From CAZROT01 sp964601895 (GTDB lineage Bacteria; Pseudomonadota; Gammaproteobacteria; Enterobacterales; Enterobacteriaceae): DNA of 64,000 bases. The stretch covers positions 186,001 through 250,000 of the forward strand of contig CAZROT010000001.1 of NCBI GenBank assembly GCA_964601895.1, read 5' to 3'. The notes below the pieces were generated by a model, which was given only the letters and a program-made list of their open reading frames with translations, ran no database searches and was not told the origin of the DNA. This document shows positions 29,139 to 38,202 of this stretch, in pieces (the first letter of the stretch is position 1; each line of letters opens with the position of its first letter). The position numbers and the translations under genes were made by a program.

Positions 29139-29720
29139 TTATTCATCTAATTGATTCGAAACTGCATCATCGATGCGGTGGGCGGTTTTAAAATTTATTT
29201 TTCCCGCTGATGCTTTAGCATCTTGCTGTTGTTGCAGCTCTTCTTGTGTGAGTTGGTGGTACTGTTCATCATAAATCTTAATCCCAGCCACAAGTAATGT
29301 CACATGCGTATTGCTAGTGTTGCTGTTAAGGAACCCTTTATCCTTGTCATTTGTCAGTTCTTTAACGATATTAAAGCGAGCCAATACATCTAGAGGCTTC
29401 CCGGAAGCATTCGCCGTGTTATTTCCACAAACCAGAATAGATAACCGGTCATAATCATCCTGGTTTGTCTTAACAGGAATACAAAAGAAGCGTAAAATTT
29501 TCTGAAAAAATGTCAAGGGCGCTTTGGGTTTATCGCCACAAAGTATAGCCTGTATAGCTAAAGGATCAATGCTAACGTTTCTCAGGGGGCCGGAAATGTT
29601 TGGTGCGAGAGTGTTATCCTGCTGCGAATTAGTTGTAGCGGGTAACGTCAGGTGTATTTTAATATTAGACATACCTGGTGGAAGTGTCTTAAAGCCTGTC
29701 TGCGAGTTCAAGTTTGGCAT
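29139..29720 (-). CDS. Unrecognised 193-aa protein, candidate effector
   Basis: I do not recognise this protein. It has a polar Asn/Thr/Pro-rich N-terminus (residues 1-50) without a signal peptide, a short aromatic patch (TFFQKILRFFCIPV, about residues 80-93), a mixed middle region, and a charged Gln-rich tail (QLTQEELQQQQDAKA). No catalytic motif is evident. It is convergent with mukB, in the gap that holds ldtD in E. coli, next to an Ail-like outer-membrane gene on the same strand. Composition and context are compatible with a secreted effector, but this is inference. The reading frame is clean and ends just past the shared terminator. Confidence 0.55.
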   Translation of the reverse strand: MPNLNSQTGFKTLPPGMSNIKIHLTLPATTNSQQDNTLAPNISGPLRNVSIDPLAIQAILCGDKPKAPLTFFQKILRFFCIPVKTNQDDYDRLSILVCGNNTANASGKPLDVLARFNIVKELTNDKDKGFLNSNTSNTHVTLLVAGIKIYDEQYHQLTQEELQQQQDAKASAGKINFKTAHRIDDAVSNQLDE

Positions 29721-30070
29721 AATAAATATCCTAAAAAATTAATATGAAATTAATATATTTTTAGCATATCACTAACTATTTATATTATATGTTTCGCTCA
29801 TTATGGTTTTATCTACTTCAGGCATCATGATCCCGGTAAAATGCACTTTCTGTTAATCAGGGATTTCAATCTGAAATGACACTGGAGTGCAATAACATCT
29901 CCAGCGCATAAGTAATGTATTGTAATGCTTTCATGCGCGAAGGCAGGATCGGGTGAGGCGGGTACTGATATCCAGGTATCCCCCGGTAGCAGGCAGTATA
30001 CGTGTTGCGATTATTTCATATAAAAGCGTAGTTAACGTTTTCGTTACCATTTGCAGGATAATACCCGCAC
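29721..30070. other. Spacer upstream of the 193-aa orphan gene
   Basis: No gene is visible. The part near 29740-29800 is very A/T-rich and probably carries the promoter of the minus-strand orphan gene. The remainder shows nothing I can assign. Confidence 0.35.
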
Positions 30071-30685
30071 TTAAAAGTGCCAACCAACACCGATAACCCA
30101 GGTATTCACCTCATTGAATCCATCCATGTCCGCATGTTCCCATGCCAGATCGATAGCGAGATTTTTTACAGGATTAAACTGCCCGCCGATACTGTACGTC
30201 AGTGCTGATTCACGTCTGGAGCGCCAGCCATTATTTATGGATAGTGGATAATCATGATCTACCACCATCGCACTGTAATCTGCATATGCGTTTCCTACAG
30301 TCAGGTATGCGCTTGCCCATTGATTCAGACGAAATGTTGGTCCTGCCATGAATGAATTAAAAGTGATATCACCGATATTAGTGAGGTGAGTAATGCCGTA
30401 AGTAGTCATGGTCTGGCCAATATAGGTATGAGTCCAGGAAGCTATAACACCGAAATCAGCATTAATTTCATAACGGTATTTGAAATTGACGCCACCTAAA
30501 TTATCGAGACCGTCGGCCGCATTGTTGTATCCAGGAATACCATAAAGATCCCGTGGTTTATCCATATGGTGCCCTGTTTTTGCATAGCCTATTGAAATAG
30601 TATGTCTTTCGAATTCATCGCTGGCATGAAGGGTACTATGCATCAGTAACGCCAGGGAAGTTAGTGTAATAATGGGTTGTTTCAT
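30071..30685 (-). CDS. OmpX/Ail/Lom-family outer-membrane beta-barrel
   Basis: The 204-aa product has a signal peptide (MKQPIITLTSLALLMHSTLHA) and alternating aromatic strands of an eight-stranded barrel. Matches to OmpX include GGVNFKYRYE (OmpX GGFNLKYRYE), AGPTFRLNQWASAYLTVGNAYA, GGQFNPVKNLAIDLAWEH and the C-terminal GVGWHF, whose terminal Phe is the Bam recognition signal. Members include OmpX, Ail, PagC and Rck; some bind host cells or complement regulators. It is somewhat longer than OmpX (171 aa), with the extra length in predicted extracellular loops. I cannot say which subfamily function applies. Confidence 0.85.
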   Translation of the reverse strand: MKQPIITLTSLALLMHSTLHASDEFERHTISIGYAKTGHHMDKPRDLYGIPGYNNAADGLDNLGGVNFKYRYEINADFGVIASWTHTYIGQTMTTYGITHLTNIGDITFNSFMAGPTFRLNQWASAYLTVGNAYADYSAMVVDHDYPLSINNGWRSRRESALTYSIGGQFNPVKNLAIDLAWEHADMDGFNEVNTWVIGVGWHF

Positions 30686-31086
30686 ATAACGCTATTTACT
30701 CCAAGACAGGGTGATAGAAAATAGTTATGGCAGTAGCGCTGCTGATTATAAGGCATACAACAGAGTAAAAATATAAATTATCAATATAAATATTAAAATA
30801 ATTGATTTTTATTATTTTTTATGACCCGGCAGATCAGTGTCATGGTGTGTGAGATAATCTTCGATATAATGTATTCCCGTGCATCATTGCAGGACAGGCA
30901 AGCGCTGATAGAACAGCAGCTGGAAAAGGCAGTTAATGAAAGGGTACCTGTAGAAACAGTATGACAAAAAGACGGGTAGTGACCTGTCAAATGTAGCTGG
31001 GCTGGGAAACCACAAGTATAAATATTTTGTATATATTGTTGATAACTAACGGGGGAGATTTCCCCGTTAGTTAGCGGGTCAGCAAA
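30686..31086. other. Spacer between the Ail-like gene and icd
   Basis: This 401-base region has no credible gene; a 65-codon minus-strand frame at 30793-30990 has no recognisable features. The part at 30765-30820 is extremely A/T-rich and probably contains the Ail-like promoter. The icd-proximal end carries the hairpin at 31044-31072. Confidence 0.4.
31044..31072 (-). terminator. Hairpin downstream of icd
   Basis: An 11-bp perfect inverted repeat, AACTAACGGGG with CCCCGTTAGTT, has a 7-base loop and begins 15 bases past the icd stop. It lacks a strong T run on the minus strand, so it may be a processed 3' stem rather than a classic terminator. Confidence 0.6.
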
Positions 31087-32346
31087 TCACATATTATCGA
31101 TAATATCCTGGGCAAACTCACTGCATTTGCGCAGTTTTGCGCCTTGCATCAGGCGTTCAAAATCGTAGGTGACGGTTTTGTTTTTTATCGCCCCTTCCAT
31201 GCCTTTGACGATTAAATCAGCAGCTTTGTCCCAGCCCATATGACGCAGCATCATTTCAGCAGAAAGAATCATGGAGCCCGGGTTGACCTTATCCTGGCCG
31301 GCATATTTAGGTGCCGTGCCATGAGTGGCTTCAAACAGTGCGCATTCATCACCAATATTAGCGCCTGGTGCAATACCAATACCGCCTACCTGAGCGGCCA
31401 GAGCATCAGAAATATAGTCACCATTTAAGTTCATGCAGGCGATAACGCTGTATTCAGCGGGGCGCAGAAGAATCTGCTGCAGAAAGGCATCAGCAATAAC
31501 ATCCTTGATGATGATTTCTTTACCATTTTTCGGATTTTTAATACGCATCCAGGGGCCGCCATCCATGAGTTCCGCCCCAAATTCTTTCTGGGCCAGCTGA
31601 TAGCCCCAGTCTTTAAAGGCTCCTTCAGTGAACTTCATAATATTGCCTTTGTGTACCAGGGTTACCGAGCTGCGATCCTGGCTGATGGCGTAGTCAATAG
31701 CGGCACGTATCAGCCGTTTGCTGCCTTCTTCAGAACAGGGTTTGACGCCGATTCCACACTGCTCAGTAAAGCGGATCTTTTTCACGCTCATTTCTTCCTG
31801 CAGGAATTTAATGACTTTTCTGGCTTCTGCGCTACCCGCTTTCCATTCAATACCGGCATAGATATCTTCGGCATTTTCACGAAAGATAACCATATCAGTC
31901 AGTTCAGGATTTTTTACCGGGCTGGGTGTTCCGCTATAATAACGTACCGGGCGCAGGCAGATATAAAGATCAAGTTGCTGGCGCAGGGCGACATTCAGGG
32001 AACGAATACCGCCACCGACAGGGGTAGTCAGGGGGCCTTTAATGGCGACGCGGTATTCACGGATAAAATCCAGAGTTTCATCCGGCAGCCAGACGTCCTG
32101 ACCATAGATTTTGGTGGATTTTTCTCCGGTGTATATTTCCATCCAGGCGATTTTACGCGCACCCTGCCATGCTTTTTTTACGGCGGCATCCACTACCTTT
32201 ATCATTGCAGGCGTGATATCCACCCCCGTTCCATCACCTTCAATAAAGGGAATGATGGGGTTTTCGGGAACGATAAGTTTGCCTTTTTGTCTGGTATCAA
32301 GCGTGATTTTCTGGCCAGCGCTTGGAACAGTCACCTTGCTTTTCAT
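31087..32346 (-). CDS. icd: Isocitrate dehydrogenase (NADP+)
   Basis: Icd oxidatively decarboxylates isocitrate to 2-oxoglutarate in the TCA cycle. The 419-aa product (E. coli 416) keeps the active-site segment GGGIRSLNVALRQ, including the serine that AceK phosphorylates in E. coli. It also has RENAEDIYAGIE, the catalytic lysine region VHKGNIMKFTEGAF, and the cofactor region ATHGTAPKYAGQDK. Start ATG has AGGAGAGAGG upstream. It is divergent from mnmA; nudJ and rluE, which lie between these genes in E. coli, are absent. Confidence 0.98.
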   Translation of the reverse strand: MKSKVTVPSAGQKITLDTRQKGKLIVPENPIIPFIEGDGTGVDITPAMIKVVDAAVKKAWQGARKIAWMEIYTGEKSTKIYGQDVWLPDETLDFIREYRVAIKGPLTTPVGGGIRSLNVALRQQLDLYICLRPVRYYSGTPSPVKNPELTDMVIFRENAEDIYAGIEWKAGSAEARKVIKFLQEEMSVKKIRFTEQCGIGVKPCSEEGSKRLIRAAIDYAISQDRSSVTLVHKGNIMKFTEGAFKDWGYQLAQKEFGAELMDGGPWMRIKNPKNGKEIIIKDVIADAFLQQILLRPAEYSVIACMNLNGDYISDALAAQVGGIGIAPGANIGDECALFEATHGTAPKYAGQDKVNPGSMILSAEMMLRHMGWDKAADLIVKGMEGAIKNKTVTYDFERLMQGAKLRKCSEFAQDIIDNM

Positions 32347-32648
32347 TCCTCTCTCCTTATCAGAGTAGTTATAATTTTTATTCGTATTTTGTGAAGGTTA
32401 CCGCTATGGTACTTGAATAGTGGTATGAGGCCAATGCAAAACAGTGCATCATTTAAGTGCCGGCAGATTAGCAACGTGATAAAATCTGCCGTTTTACTTT
32501 TTATCTGCCGGCGCTGTGTGACTCATTCTTCATTATACGTTATACAGCGTTACTCATTTTAAATATTAATTTAATAAAGCGGGACGGGGATAAAAAAGGT
32601 GGCAGGTAACTGCAGTTTGATTGATGTTAAAACAGGTAATGTGGGTGC
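32347..32648. other. icd-mnmA divergent intergenic region
   Basis: The region should hold the icd and mnmA promoters. It also holds a terminator-like hairpin on the plus strand (32461-32501) that is not placed behind any plus-strand gene in the window, which fits loss of genes once present here. Nothing else is recognisable. Confidence 0.4.
32461..32501 (+). terminator. Orphan terminator-like hairpin
   Basis: CGGCAGATT (32461-32469) pairs with AATCTGCCG (32483-32491) and is followed by TTTTACTTTTT. The shape is a plus-strand rho-independent terminator, yet no plus-strand gene precedes it. A third copy of ATCTGCCG lies just beyond, near 32513, and could form an alternative stem. Confidence 0.5.
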
Positions 32649-33755
32649 ATGGGGCATAATAGCCAGAAAAAAGTGATTGTCGGTATGTCCGGCGGTGTGG
32701 ATTCTTCCGTTGCGGCATGGCTTTTGCAACAGCAGGGTTATCAGGTCTCCGGTCTTTTTATGAAAAACTGGGAAGAAGATGATGATGATGAATACTGTGC
32801 TGCTGCTGCTGATTTAGCTGATGCACAGGCGGTCTGCGACAGACTGGGCATAAAATTACATCGGGTAAACTTTGCTGCTGAATACTGGGACAGGGTTTTT
32901 ACGTTGTTTTTATCAGAATATGAAGCTGGCCGTACACCTAATCCTGATATTCTGTGTAACAAGGAAATAAAGTTTAAGGCATTTCTGGAATTTGCTACCG
33001 CGGAGCTGGGTGCGGATTATATTGCCACCGGACACTATGTAAGAGGCCAGCAAATGGCAGGTAAACACTGCCTGTTACGAGGTCTGGATAGCAGCAAGGA
33101 TCAAAGCTACTTTCTCTATACGCTCAGTCATGAACAGCTGTCAAAAAGCCTTTTTCCCATCGGCTCACTGAAAAAATCCGCTGTGCGATCTATCGCCAGA
33201 CAGCTTGATTTAGTGACCGCCAGTAAAAAAGATTCTACCGGTATCTGCTTTATTGGTGAGCGCAAATTTAGTGATTTTTTAAAACGTTATCTGCCAGCAA
33301 TGCCTGGTCCTGTCATCGCGACTGACGGTCGTATACTGGGTCAGCATCAGGGGCTGATGTACTACACACTGGGGCAGAGGAAAGGGCTCGGTATTGGTGG
33401 TCTCAGGGACAGTGAAAAAGTGCCATGGTATGTGGTAGACAAGCAGATGGCTGATAATGTACTGATTGTTGCTCAGGGGCATCAGCATCCTCGTTTGATG
33501 TCAGTAGGAATGAGTGTGAAACAGCTGGATTGGGTTGACAGAGCGCCGCCTGGCGCGCAGTCCTTACGCTGTACAGTAAAAACACGCTATCGCCAGCCAG
33601 ATGTCCCCTGTACGTTGACACCAGTCGCTGCGGATAGTGTTGAAGTGCGTTTTGATTATCCGCTTGCAGCGGTAGCGCCTGGCCAGGCTGCGGTATTTTA
33701 TCAGGGTGAAACCTGTCTGGGTGGTGGCATTATTGAGCAGCGTATACAGGAATGA
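32649..33755 (+). CDS. mnmA: tRNA-specific 2-thiouridylase MnmA
   Basis: MnmA makes the 2-thio group of s2U34 in Lys, Glu and Gln tRNAs, receiving sulfur through the Tus relay. The 368-aa product matches E. coli MnmA throughout: P-loop SGGVDSS (about residue 16), the D-[IV]-L-C motif with the first catalytic cysteine (NPDILCNKEIKF), and the second cysteine in DSTGICFIGERKF. The stop codon overlaps the ATG cluster of hflD. It starts the mnmA-hflD-purB operon. Confidence 0.97.
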   Translation: MGHNSQKKVIVGMSGGVDSSVAAWLLQQQGYQVSGLFMKNWEEDDDDEYCAAAADLADAQAVCDRLGIKLHRVNFAAEYWDRVFTLFLSEYEAGRTPNPDILCNKEIKFKAFLEFATAELGADYIATGHYVRGQQMAGKHCLLRGLDSSKDQSYFLYTLSHEQLSKSLFPIGSLKKSAVRSIARQLDLVTASKKDSTGICFIGERKFSDFLKRYLPAMPGPVIATDGRILGQHQGLMYYTLGQRKGLGIGGLRDSEKVPWYVVDKQMADNVLIVAQGHQHPRLMSVGMSVKQLDWVDRAPPGAQSLRCTVKTRYRQPDVPCTLTPVAADSVEVRFDYPLAAVAPGQAAVFYQGETCLGGGIIEQRIQE

Positions 33756-33757
33756 TC

Positions 33758-34405
33758 ATGGCAAAAAACTATTATGATATTACTCTGGCACTCGCGGGTA
33801 TCTGTCAGTCTGCCCGTCTGGCTCAGCAGCTGGCTCATGATGGCCGCTGCGATGATACCGCCCTTGCGGTTTCATTGAAAAGTATTCTGGTGACGCATCC
33901 GCCTTCGACGCTGGCGGTTTATGGTGGAGAAGAGCGGGCACTGACCATGGGAATGGAAACACTGTTATGTGTCCTGAATACCCAGCATAAGGGTGCCGGT
34001 GCTGAACTGACCCGTTATACACTCAGTCTCATGGTGCTGGAACGCAAGCTGCAGGCGAATAAAGGCGCCATGGATGCGCTGGCAGACAGAATTACTCAAT
34101 TGGATCGCCAGCTGGCGCATTTTGATCTCACATCAGAAACCATGTTTGGATCACTGGCAGCGATATATGTGGATATCATCAGTACCCTGGGGCCACGCAT
34201 TCAGGTGACTGGCTCTGCCTCAATGTTACAGAATTCACTGATACAGGATAAAATTCGCGCATCTTTACTGGCAGGCATTCGTGCTGCCGTGCTCTGGCAG
34301 CAGGTTGGTGGTGGTCGTCTGCAATTAATGTTCTGTCGTCAGCAGCTGTTGAAACAGGCGAGACTCATTCTGGCTGAAATCAATGAACTTAAGGAGTGTC
34401 AGTAA
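33758..34405 (+). CDS. hflD: High frequency lysogenization protein HflD
   Basis: HflD is a peripheral membrane protein that, in E. coli, lowers phage lambda CII availability; its wider cellular role is unclear. The start at 33758 (MAKNYYDITLALAGICQSARL) matches E. coli exactly; the ATG six bases earlier would add two residues. The 215-aa product keeps RYTLSLMVLERKL, LGPRIQVTGS and GIRAAVLWQQVGGGRLQLMF. It sits between mnmA and purB as in other gammaproteobacteria, overlapping purB by one base. Confidence 0.96.
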   Translation: MAKNYYDITLALAGICQSARLAQQLAHDGRCDDTALAVSLKSILVTHPPSTLAVYGGEERALTMGMETLLCVLNTQHKGAGAELTRYTLSLMVLERKLQANKGAMDALADRITQLDRQLAHFDLTSETMFGSLAAIYVDIISTLGPRIQVTGSASMLQNSLIQDKIRASLLAGIRAAVLWQQVGGGRLQLMFCRQQLLKQARLILAEINELKECQ

Positions 34406-35778
34406 TGGAATTGTCTGCATTGACTGCAGTGAACCCACTGGATGGGCGTTATGCTGATAAAGTTCATGCTCTGCGCTCTGTGTTCAGTGAATGGGCGTTG
34501 CTGAAATTTCGTGTTCAGGTTGAGGTGCACTGGTTGCAGACGCTGGCTGATTGCCAAAAGATAAAAGAAATCACTGCCTTTGATGCATCAGAAAAGGCGT
34601 TTCTGTGCCAGCTGATAACCGCATTTAGCGAAGAAGATGCACAAAGAATTAAAGCCCTTGAACGTATTACAAACCATGATGTTAAAGCCGTGGAGTATTT
34701 TCTGAAAGAGAAGCTGGCCTCTGTGCCGGCATTGCATGCTGTTGCTGAATTTATTCATTTTGCCTGCACCTCAGAGGATATTAATAATCTGTCTTATGCA
34801 TTGATGTTAAAAACAGCGCGTGATGAGGTGCTGTTACCCTTCTGGAAGCAGATAATTGACAGCATAAAGACCCTTGCCGTGCGCTGGCGTACAGTGCCGC
34901 TTCTGGCGAGAACCCATGGACAGCCGGCAACACCTTCAACGCTAGGTAAGGAATTCGCCAATATTGCTGCGCGTCTGGAACGCCAGCTCCATCAGCTCGC
35001 ACAGGGTGAAATTCTGGGAAAAATGAATGGTGCCGTGGGTAATTACAATGCGCACAGGGCCGCTTATCCTGACGTTAACTGGCCCGAGCTTTGTGCCGGT
35101 TTTGTCACCTCACTGGGTATTGGCTGGAATCCTTATACTACACAAATTGAGCCCCATGATTACATGGCGGAATTGTTTGCCTGTATTGCACGCTTTAATA
35201 CCATTCTTATCGATGCTAATCGCGATATCTGGGGCTACATTGCACTGGGTAACTTCCGGCAGAAATCCATCGCCAGTGAAACAGGCTCATCCACCATGCC
35301 GCATAAAGTCAATCCCATTGATTTTGAGAATGCTGAAGGCAATCTCGGTCTGTCAAATGCGCTGCTGGGTCATTTTGTCAGCAAACTGCCGCTTTCACGC
35401 TGGCAGCGTGATCTGACTGATTCAACGGTATTGCGTAACCTTGGCGTGAGCCTGGGTTATGCGCTGGTTGCTTATCAGTCAACGCTGCAGGGGTTGAGTA
35501 AACTCGAAGCCAATGAAATCCATCTGCAGGATGAGCTGGACAGGCACTGGGAAGTACTAGCGGAGCCGATTCAGACCGTGATGCGTAAATATGGTATTGA
35601 ACAGGCGTATGAAAAACTAAAATCCTTTACACGTGGTAAAAAGATGGATGCGGTTACCATACAGACTTTTATTGACAGTCTGCCATTACCGCAGGATGAA
35701 AAAGAACGTCTGAAAGCCATGACACCTGGCGGTTATATCGGCTATGCTGTTAATCTTGTTGATGAATTAACCAGATAA
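34405..35778 (+). CDS. purB: Adenylosuccinate lyase
   Basis: PurB cleaves SAICAR and adenylosuccinate in purine synthesis. I use the ATG at 34405 (MELSALTAVNPLDGRYAD), which follows AAGGAG and matches E. coli; the 457-aa length (E. coli 456) agrees. The fumarase/lyase signature GSSTMPHKVNPIDFEN is intact, as are THGQPATPSTLGKE, TSEDINNLSYALML and NHDVKAVEYF. In E. coli this gene is regulated by PurR; I did not find a convincing PurR operator, but the promoter would be upstream of mnmA or hflD. Confidence 0.97.
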   Translation: MELSALTAVNPLDGRYADKVHALRSVFSEWALLKFRVQVEVHWLQTLADCQKIKEITAFDASEKAFLCQLITAFSEEDAQRIKALERITNHDVKAVEYFLKEKLASVPALHAVAEFIHFACTSEDINNLSYALMLKTARDEVLLPFWKQIIDSIKTLAVRWRTVPLLARTHGQPATPSTLGKEFANIAARLERQLHQLAQGEILGKMNGAVGNYNAHRAAYPDVNWPELCAGFVTSLGIGWNPYTTQIEPHDYMAELFACIARFNTILIDANRDIWGYIALGNFRQKSIASETGSSTMPHKVNPIDFENAEGNLGLSNALLGHFVSKLPLSRWQRDLTDSTVLRNLGVSLGYALVAYQSTLQGLSKLEANEIHLQDELDRHWEVLAEPIQTVMRKYGIEQAYEKLKSFTRGKKMDAVTIQTFIDSLPLPQDEKERLKAMTPGGYIGYAVNLVDELTR

Positions 35779-35830
35779 TATTGATAAATTATATTAATAT
35801 GAGTTGACAGCTACCTGCAGGAAAAACCGT

Positions 35831-36970
35831 ATGCCATCCCGCCGTAATCTTCTCAGGCTCTGTGCACTGGGTGGTGCCAGTGCGGCACTGGGTTTACCAC
35901 AGCAGCTGGTGAGCGCACAGCAGGCCTCACCTGTGCTGGATGTATCACCTGCATCTGCCGGCTGGCAGATGCCTGACGAGGGTGCGGCGCATAAAGCTAC
36001 ATGGATGACTTTTCAGGCTTCACCGGCCATCTGGGGAAACAAGGCAGATCCAGTCAAAGCTGCGCTTGCAGCCATTGCCAATACTATTGTGGACTTTGAA
36101 CCTGTCAATATGCTGGTGAGCCCGGAGCAGGTTAACATGGCACGCCGGAAACTTGACGCACGTATCAATGTTATTGTACAGGAAAGTGACGATTTATGGA
36201 CCCGGGATACCGGTGCGGTTTTTGTTAACCAGCGTAACGGAACCCGTGCTGCCATCAATTTTAATTTTAATGGCTGGGGTCAAAGGCAGCGCTATGCCAG
36301 GGATGCGCTTATTGCCCCTGCGATGGCCAGACTGGCTGGGGTTTCGTTGCTAAAAACCCACCTTGTGCTGGAAGCAGGGGGTATCGAAGTTGATGGCAGA
36401 GGAACTGCCATCATTAGCGAGAGTTGTGTACTGAATGCGAATCGTAATCCCGGTCTTGAGAAAGTGCACTGTGAAGCAGAGCTGGCACGCCTGCTGGGTA
36501 TTCGTAAGGTCATCTGGCTGCCGGGTATTGCGAATAAAGATATCACCGATGGTCATACCGATTTTTATGCCCGCTTTGCTGGTCCTGGTGTGGTGGTGGT
36601 ACATAATGATCCTGATACAGATTCCTGGGATTATTCAGTGACCCGGCGTCATCAGGAAATTCTTAATGGCGCCACTGATGCTGATAATAAAAAATTGCAG
36701 CTGATTGTTATTGATGCGCCGACCAGAACACGTATTCAGGATGAAAATTTTGCCGCCGGTTATGTTAATTTTTATCTGCTTAACGGTGCCGTTCTGCTGC
36801 CAGAATTTGGCGATATGAATGCTGATGCTGAGGCAAAGGCCGCGCTGGCCAGTGCTTTTCCAGGCAGGGCGGTGATTGCACTGAATATTGATCCGATTGC
36901 CAGGGGAGGAGGGGGCATTCACTGTACTACTCAGCAGGAGCCTGCTGCCGTTCACGCTACTGAGCTTTAG
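35831..36970 (+). CDS. Tat-exported agmatine deiminase-family protein
   Basis: The product belongs to the agmatine deiminase/bacterial peptidylarginine deiminase family. The start at 35831 follows GCAGGA by about nine bases and gives MPSRRNLLRLCALGGASAALG, a twin-arginine signal (SRRNLL plus hydrophobic run), so the enzyme is likely periplasmic or secreted. Family residues visible are the DLWTRDTGAVFV motif, NFNFNGWG, the LEAGGIEVDGRG segment, the catalytic His in ITDGHTDFYARF, and the nucleophilic Cys in GGGGIHC. It has 379 residues, close to AguA enzymes plus a leader. Substrate (agmatine or arginyl peptide) cannot be decided from sequence. The gene lies 52 bases after purB and is followed by another exported hydrolase. 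Confidence 0.85.
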   Translation: MPSRRNLLRLCALGGASAALGLPQQLVSAQQASPVLDVSPASAGWQMPDEGAAHKATWMTFQASPAIWGNKADPVKAALAAIANTIVDFEPVNMLVSPEQVNMARRKLDARINVIVQESDDLWTRDTGAVFVNQRNGTRAAINFNFNGWGQRQRYARDALIAPAMARLAGVSLLKTHLVLEAGGIEVDGRGTAIISESCVLNANRNPGLEKVHCEAELARLLGIRKVIWLPGIANKDITDGHTDFYARFAGPGVVVVHNDPDTDSWDYSVTRRHQEILNGATDADNKKLQLIVIDAPTRTRIQDENFAAGYVNFYLLNGAVLLPEFGDMNADAEAKAALASAFPGRAVIALNIDPIARGGGGIHCTTQQEPAAVHATEL

Positions 36971-37032
36971 CTGTCAGGCCACGTAATTAAGTCTGCGACA
37001 GACAGACAATCACCGAAAATAAGGACGCATTT

Positions 37033-38049
37033 ATGCAGCAGGTTATCCGCTTTTTTCTCATGGTATTCATGTTATTGCTCCATCATTATCCTGTTACTGC
37101 CGCCGCGGTTGCCAATTATTTTGATAATCAGGGTCGCACGGATGTGCTGAGTGGAGGGGTGCGCATGATTCCGATTCAGACAGCAAAAGGAACCTTTCAT
37201 GTCTGGACCAAGCGCATCGGCAATAATCCGACTATCAAAGTGCTGCTGTTGCATGGAGGTCCGGGAATAACTCATGAATATCTGGAAGTGTTTGACAGTT
37301 ATTTCCCCGGTGCGGGTATTGAATATTACTATTATGATCAACTGGGCTCAGCATACAGTGATAATCCTGGCTTACCGGAGCTGATTTCCCTGCCGCGTTT
37401 CGTTGATGAAGTCGAACAGGTCCGTCTGGCACTGGGATTGAATAAGACAAATTTTTATCTTTACGGCCATTCCTGGGGAGGGCTGCTGGCGATTGAATAC
37501 GCGTTAAAATATCAGCAGAACCTTAAAGGCCTGATTATTTCAAACATGATGTCCAGTGTACCTGCCTATAATGCTTATGCCGAAAATGTCATTATGCCTG
37601 CCATGGATAGAAAAGCACTTTTGCAGATTAAAGCGTTTGAAGCGCAGAAAAAATATGATGATCCACGCTATATGGAGCTTCTGATGCAGCATCATTATGT
37701 GCATCATCTGCTGCGCATGCCACAGGAACAGTGGCCAGAGCCGGTTACGCGTGCATTCAGACATCTTAACCCTGACGTTTACATTCCCATGCAGGGGCCG
37801 AGTGAATTGGGTGCAAGCGGAGCTCTGGAAAAGTGGGAACGTACGTCCGCATTGCCACAGATAACTGTGCCTGCACTGGTTATTGCCGCACGCTATGACA
37901 CCATGGATCCAGATCATCTGAAAATGATGTCAACGCAATTGAAAAATGGGCATTACCTTTATTGTGCCAATGGCAGCCATTCAGCGATGTATGATGATCA
38001 GAAAACCTATTTTGCCGGGCTGATTCAGTTTATTCGTGAAACTGAATAG
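37033..38049 (+). CDS. Secreted prolyl aminopeptidase-type alpha/beta hydrolase
   Basis: This is a 338-aa alpha/beta-hydrolase of peptidase family S33 (proline iminopeptidase type). A signal peptide (VIRFFLMVFMLLLHHYPVTAAA) suggests export. Family motifs are LLLHGGPG (oxyanion region), the nucleophile elbow GHSWGG, the acid in AARYDTMDPDH, and the histidine in NGSHSAMYDD. Prolyl aminopeptidases remove N-terminal proline from peptides. It follows the Tat-exported deiminase by 62 bases on the same strand; together they may process host-derived peptides, which is inference. Most family members are cytoplasmic, so the leader is notable. Confidence 0.8.
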   Translation: MQQVIRFFLMVFMLLLHHYPVTAAAVANYFDNQGRTDVLSGGVRMIPIQTAKGTFHVWTKRIGNNPTIKVLLLHGGPGITHEYLEVFDSYFPGAGIEYYYYDQLGSAYSDNPGLPELISLPRFVDEVEQVRLALGLNKTNFYLYGHSWGGLLAIEYALKYQQNLKGLIISNMMSSVPAYNAYAENVIMPAMDRKALLQIKAFEAQKKYDDPRYMELLMQHHYVHHLLRMPQEQWPEPVTRAFRHLNPDVYIPMQGPSELGASGALEKWERTSALPQITVPALVIAARYDTMDPDHLKMMSTQLKNGHYLYCANGSHSAMYDDQKTYFAGLIQFIRETE

Positions 38050-38202
38050 ACCAGTACCGCATACGTTGAAGAAATAAACCAGGTTAAGCCGTGCCACAAT
38101 ATAGCAGCACAATGTGCGTCCTGTTCCTGCGCCCACTCTATTTTTCTGCAGCGAGTGTCGAAAGTGGCCTGTTGTGTGGCACAGGTCTGTGAAAACTGTT
38201 TT

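Noticed and set aside
31651..32394. Long 247-codon plus-strand frame opposite icd
   Set aside because: It is antisense to the fully conserved icd coding region and its residues match no family; it follows from icd codon bias.
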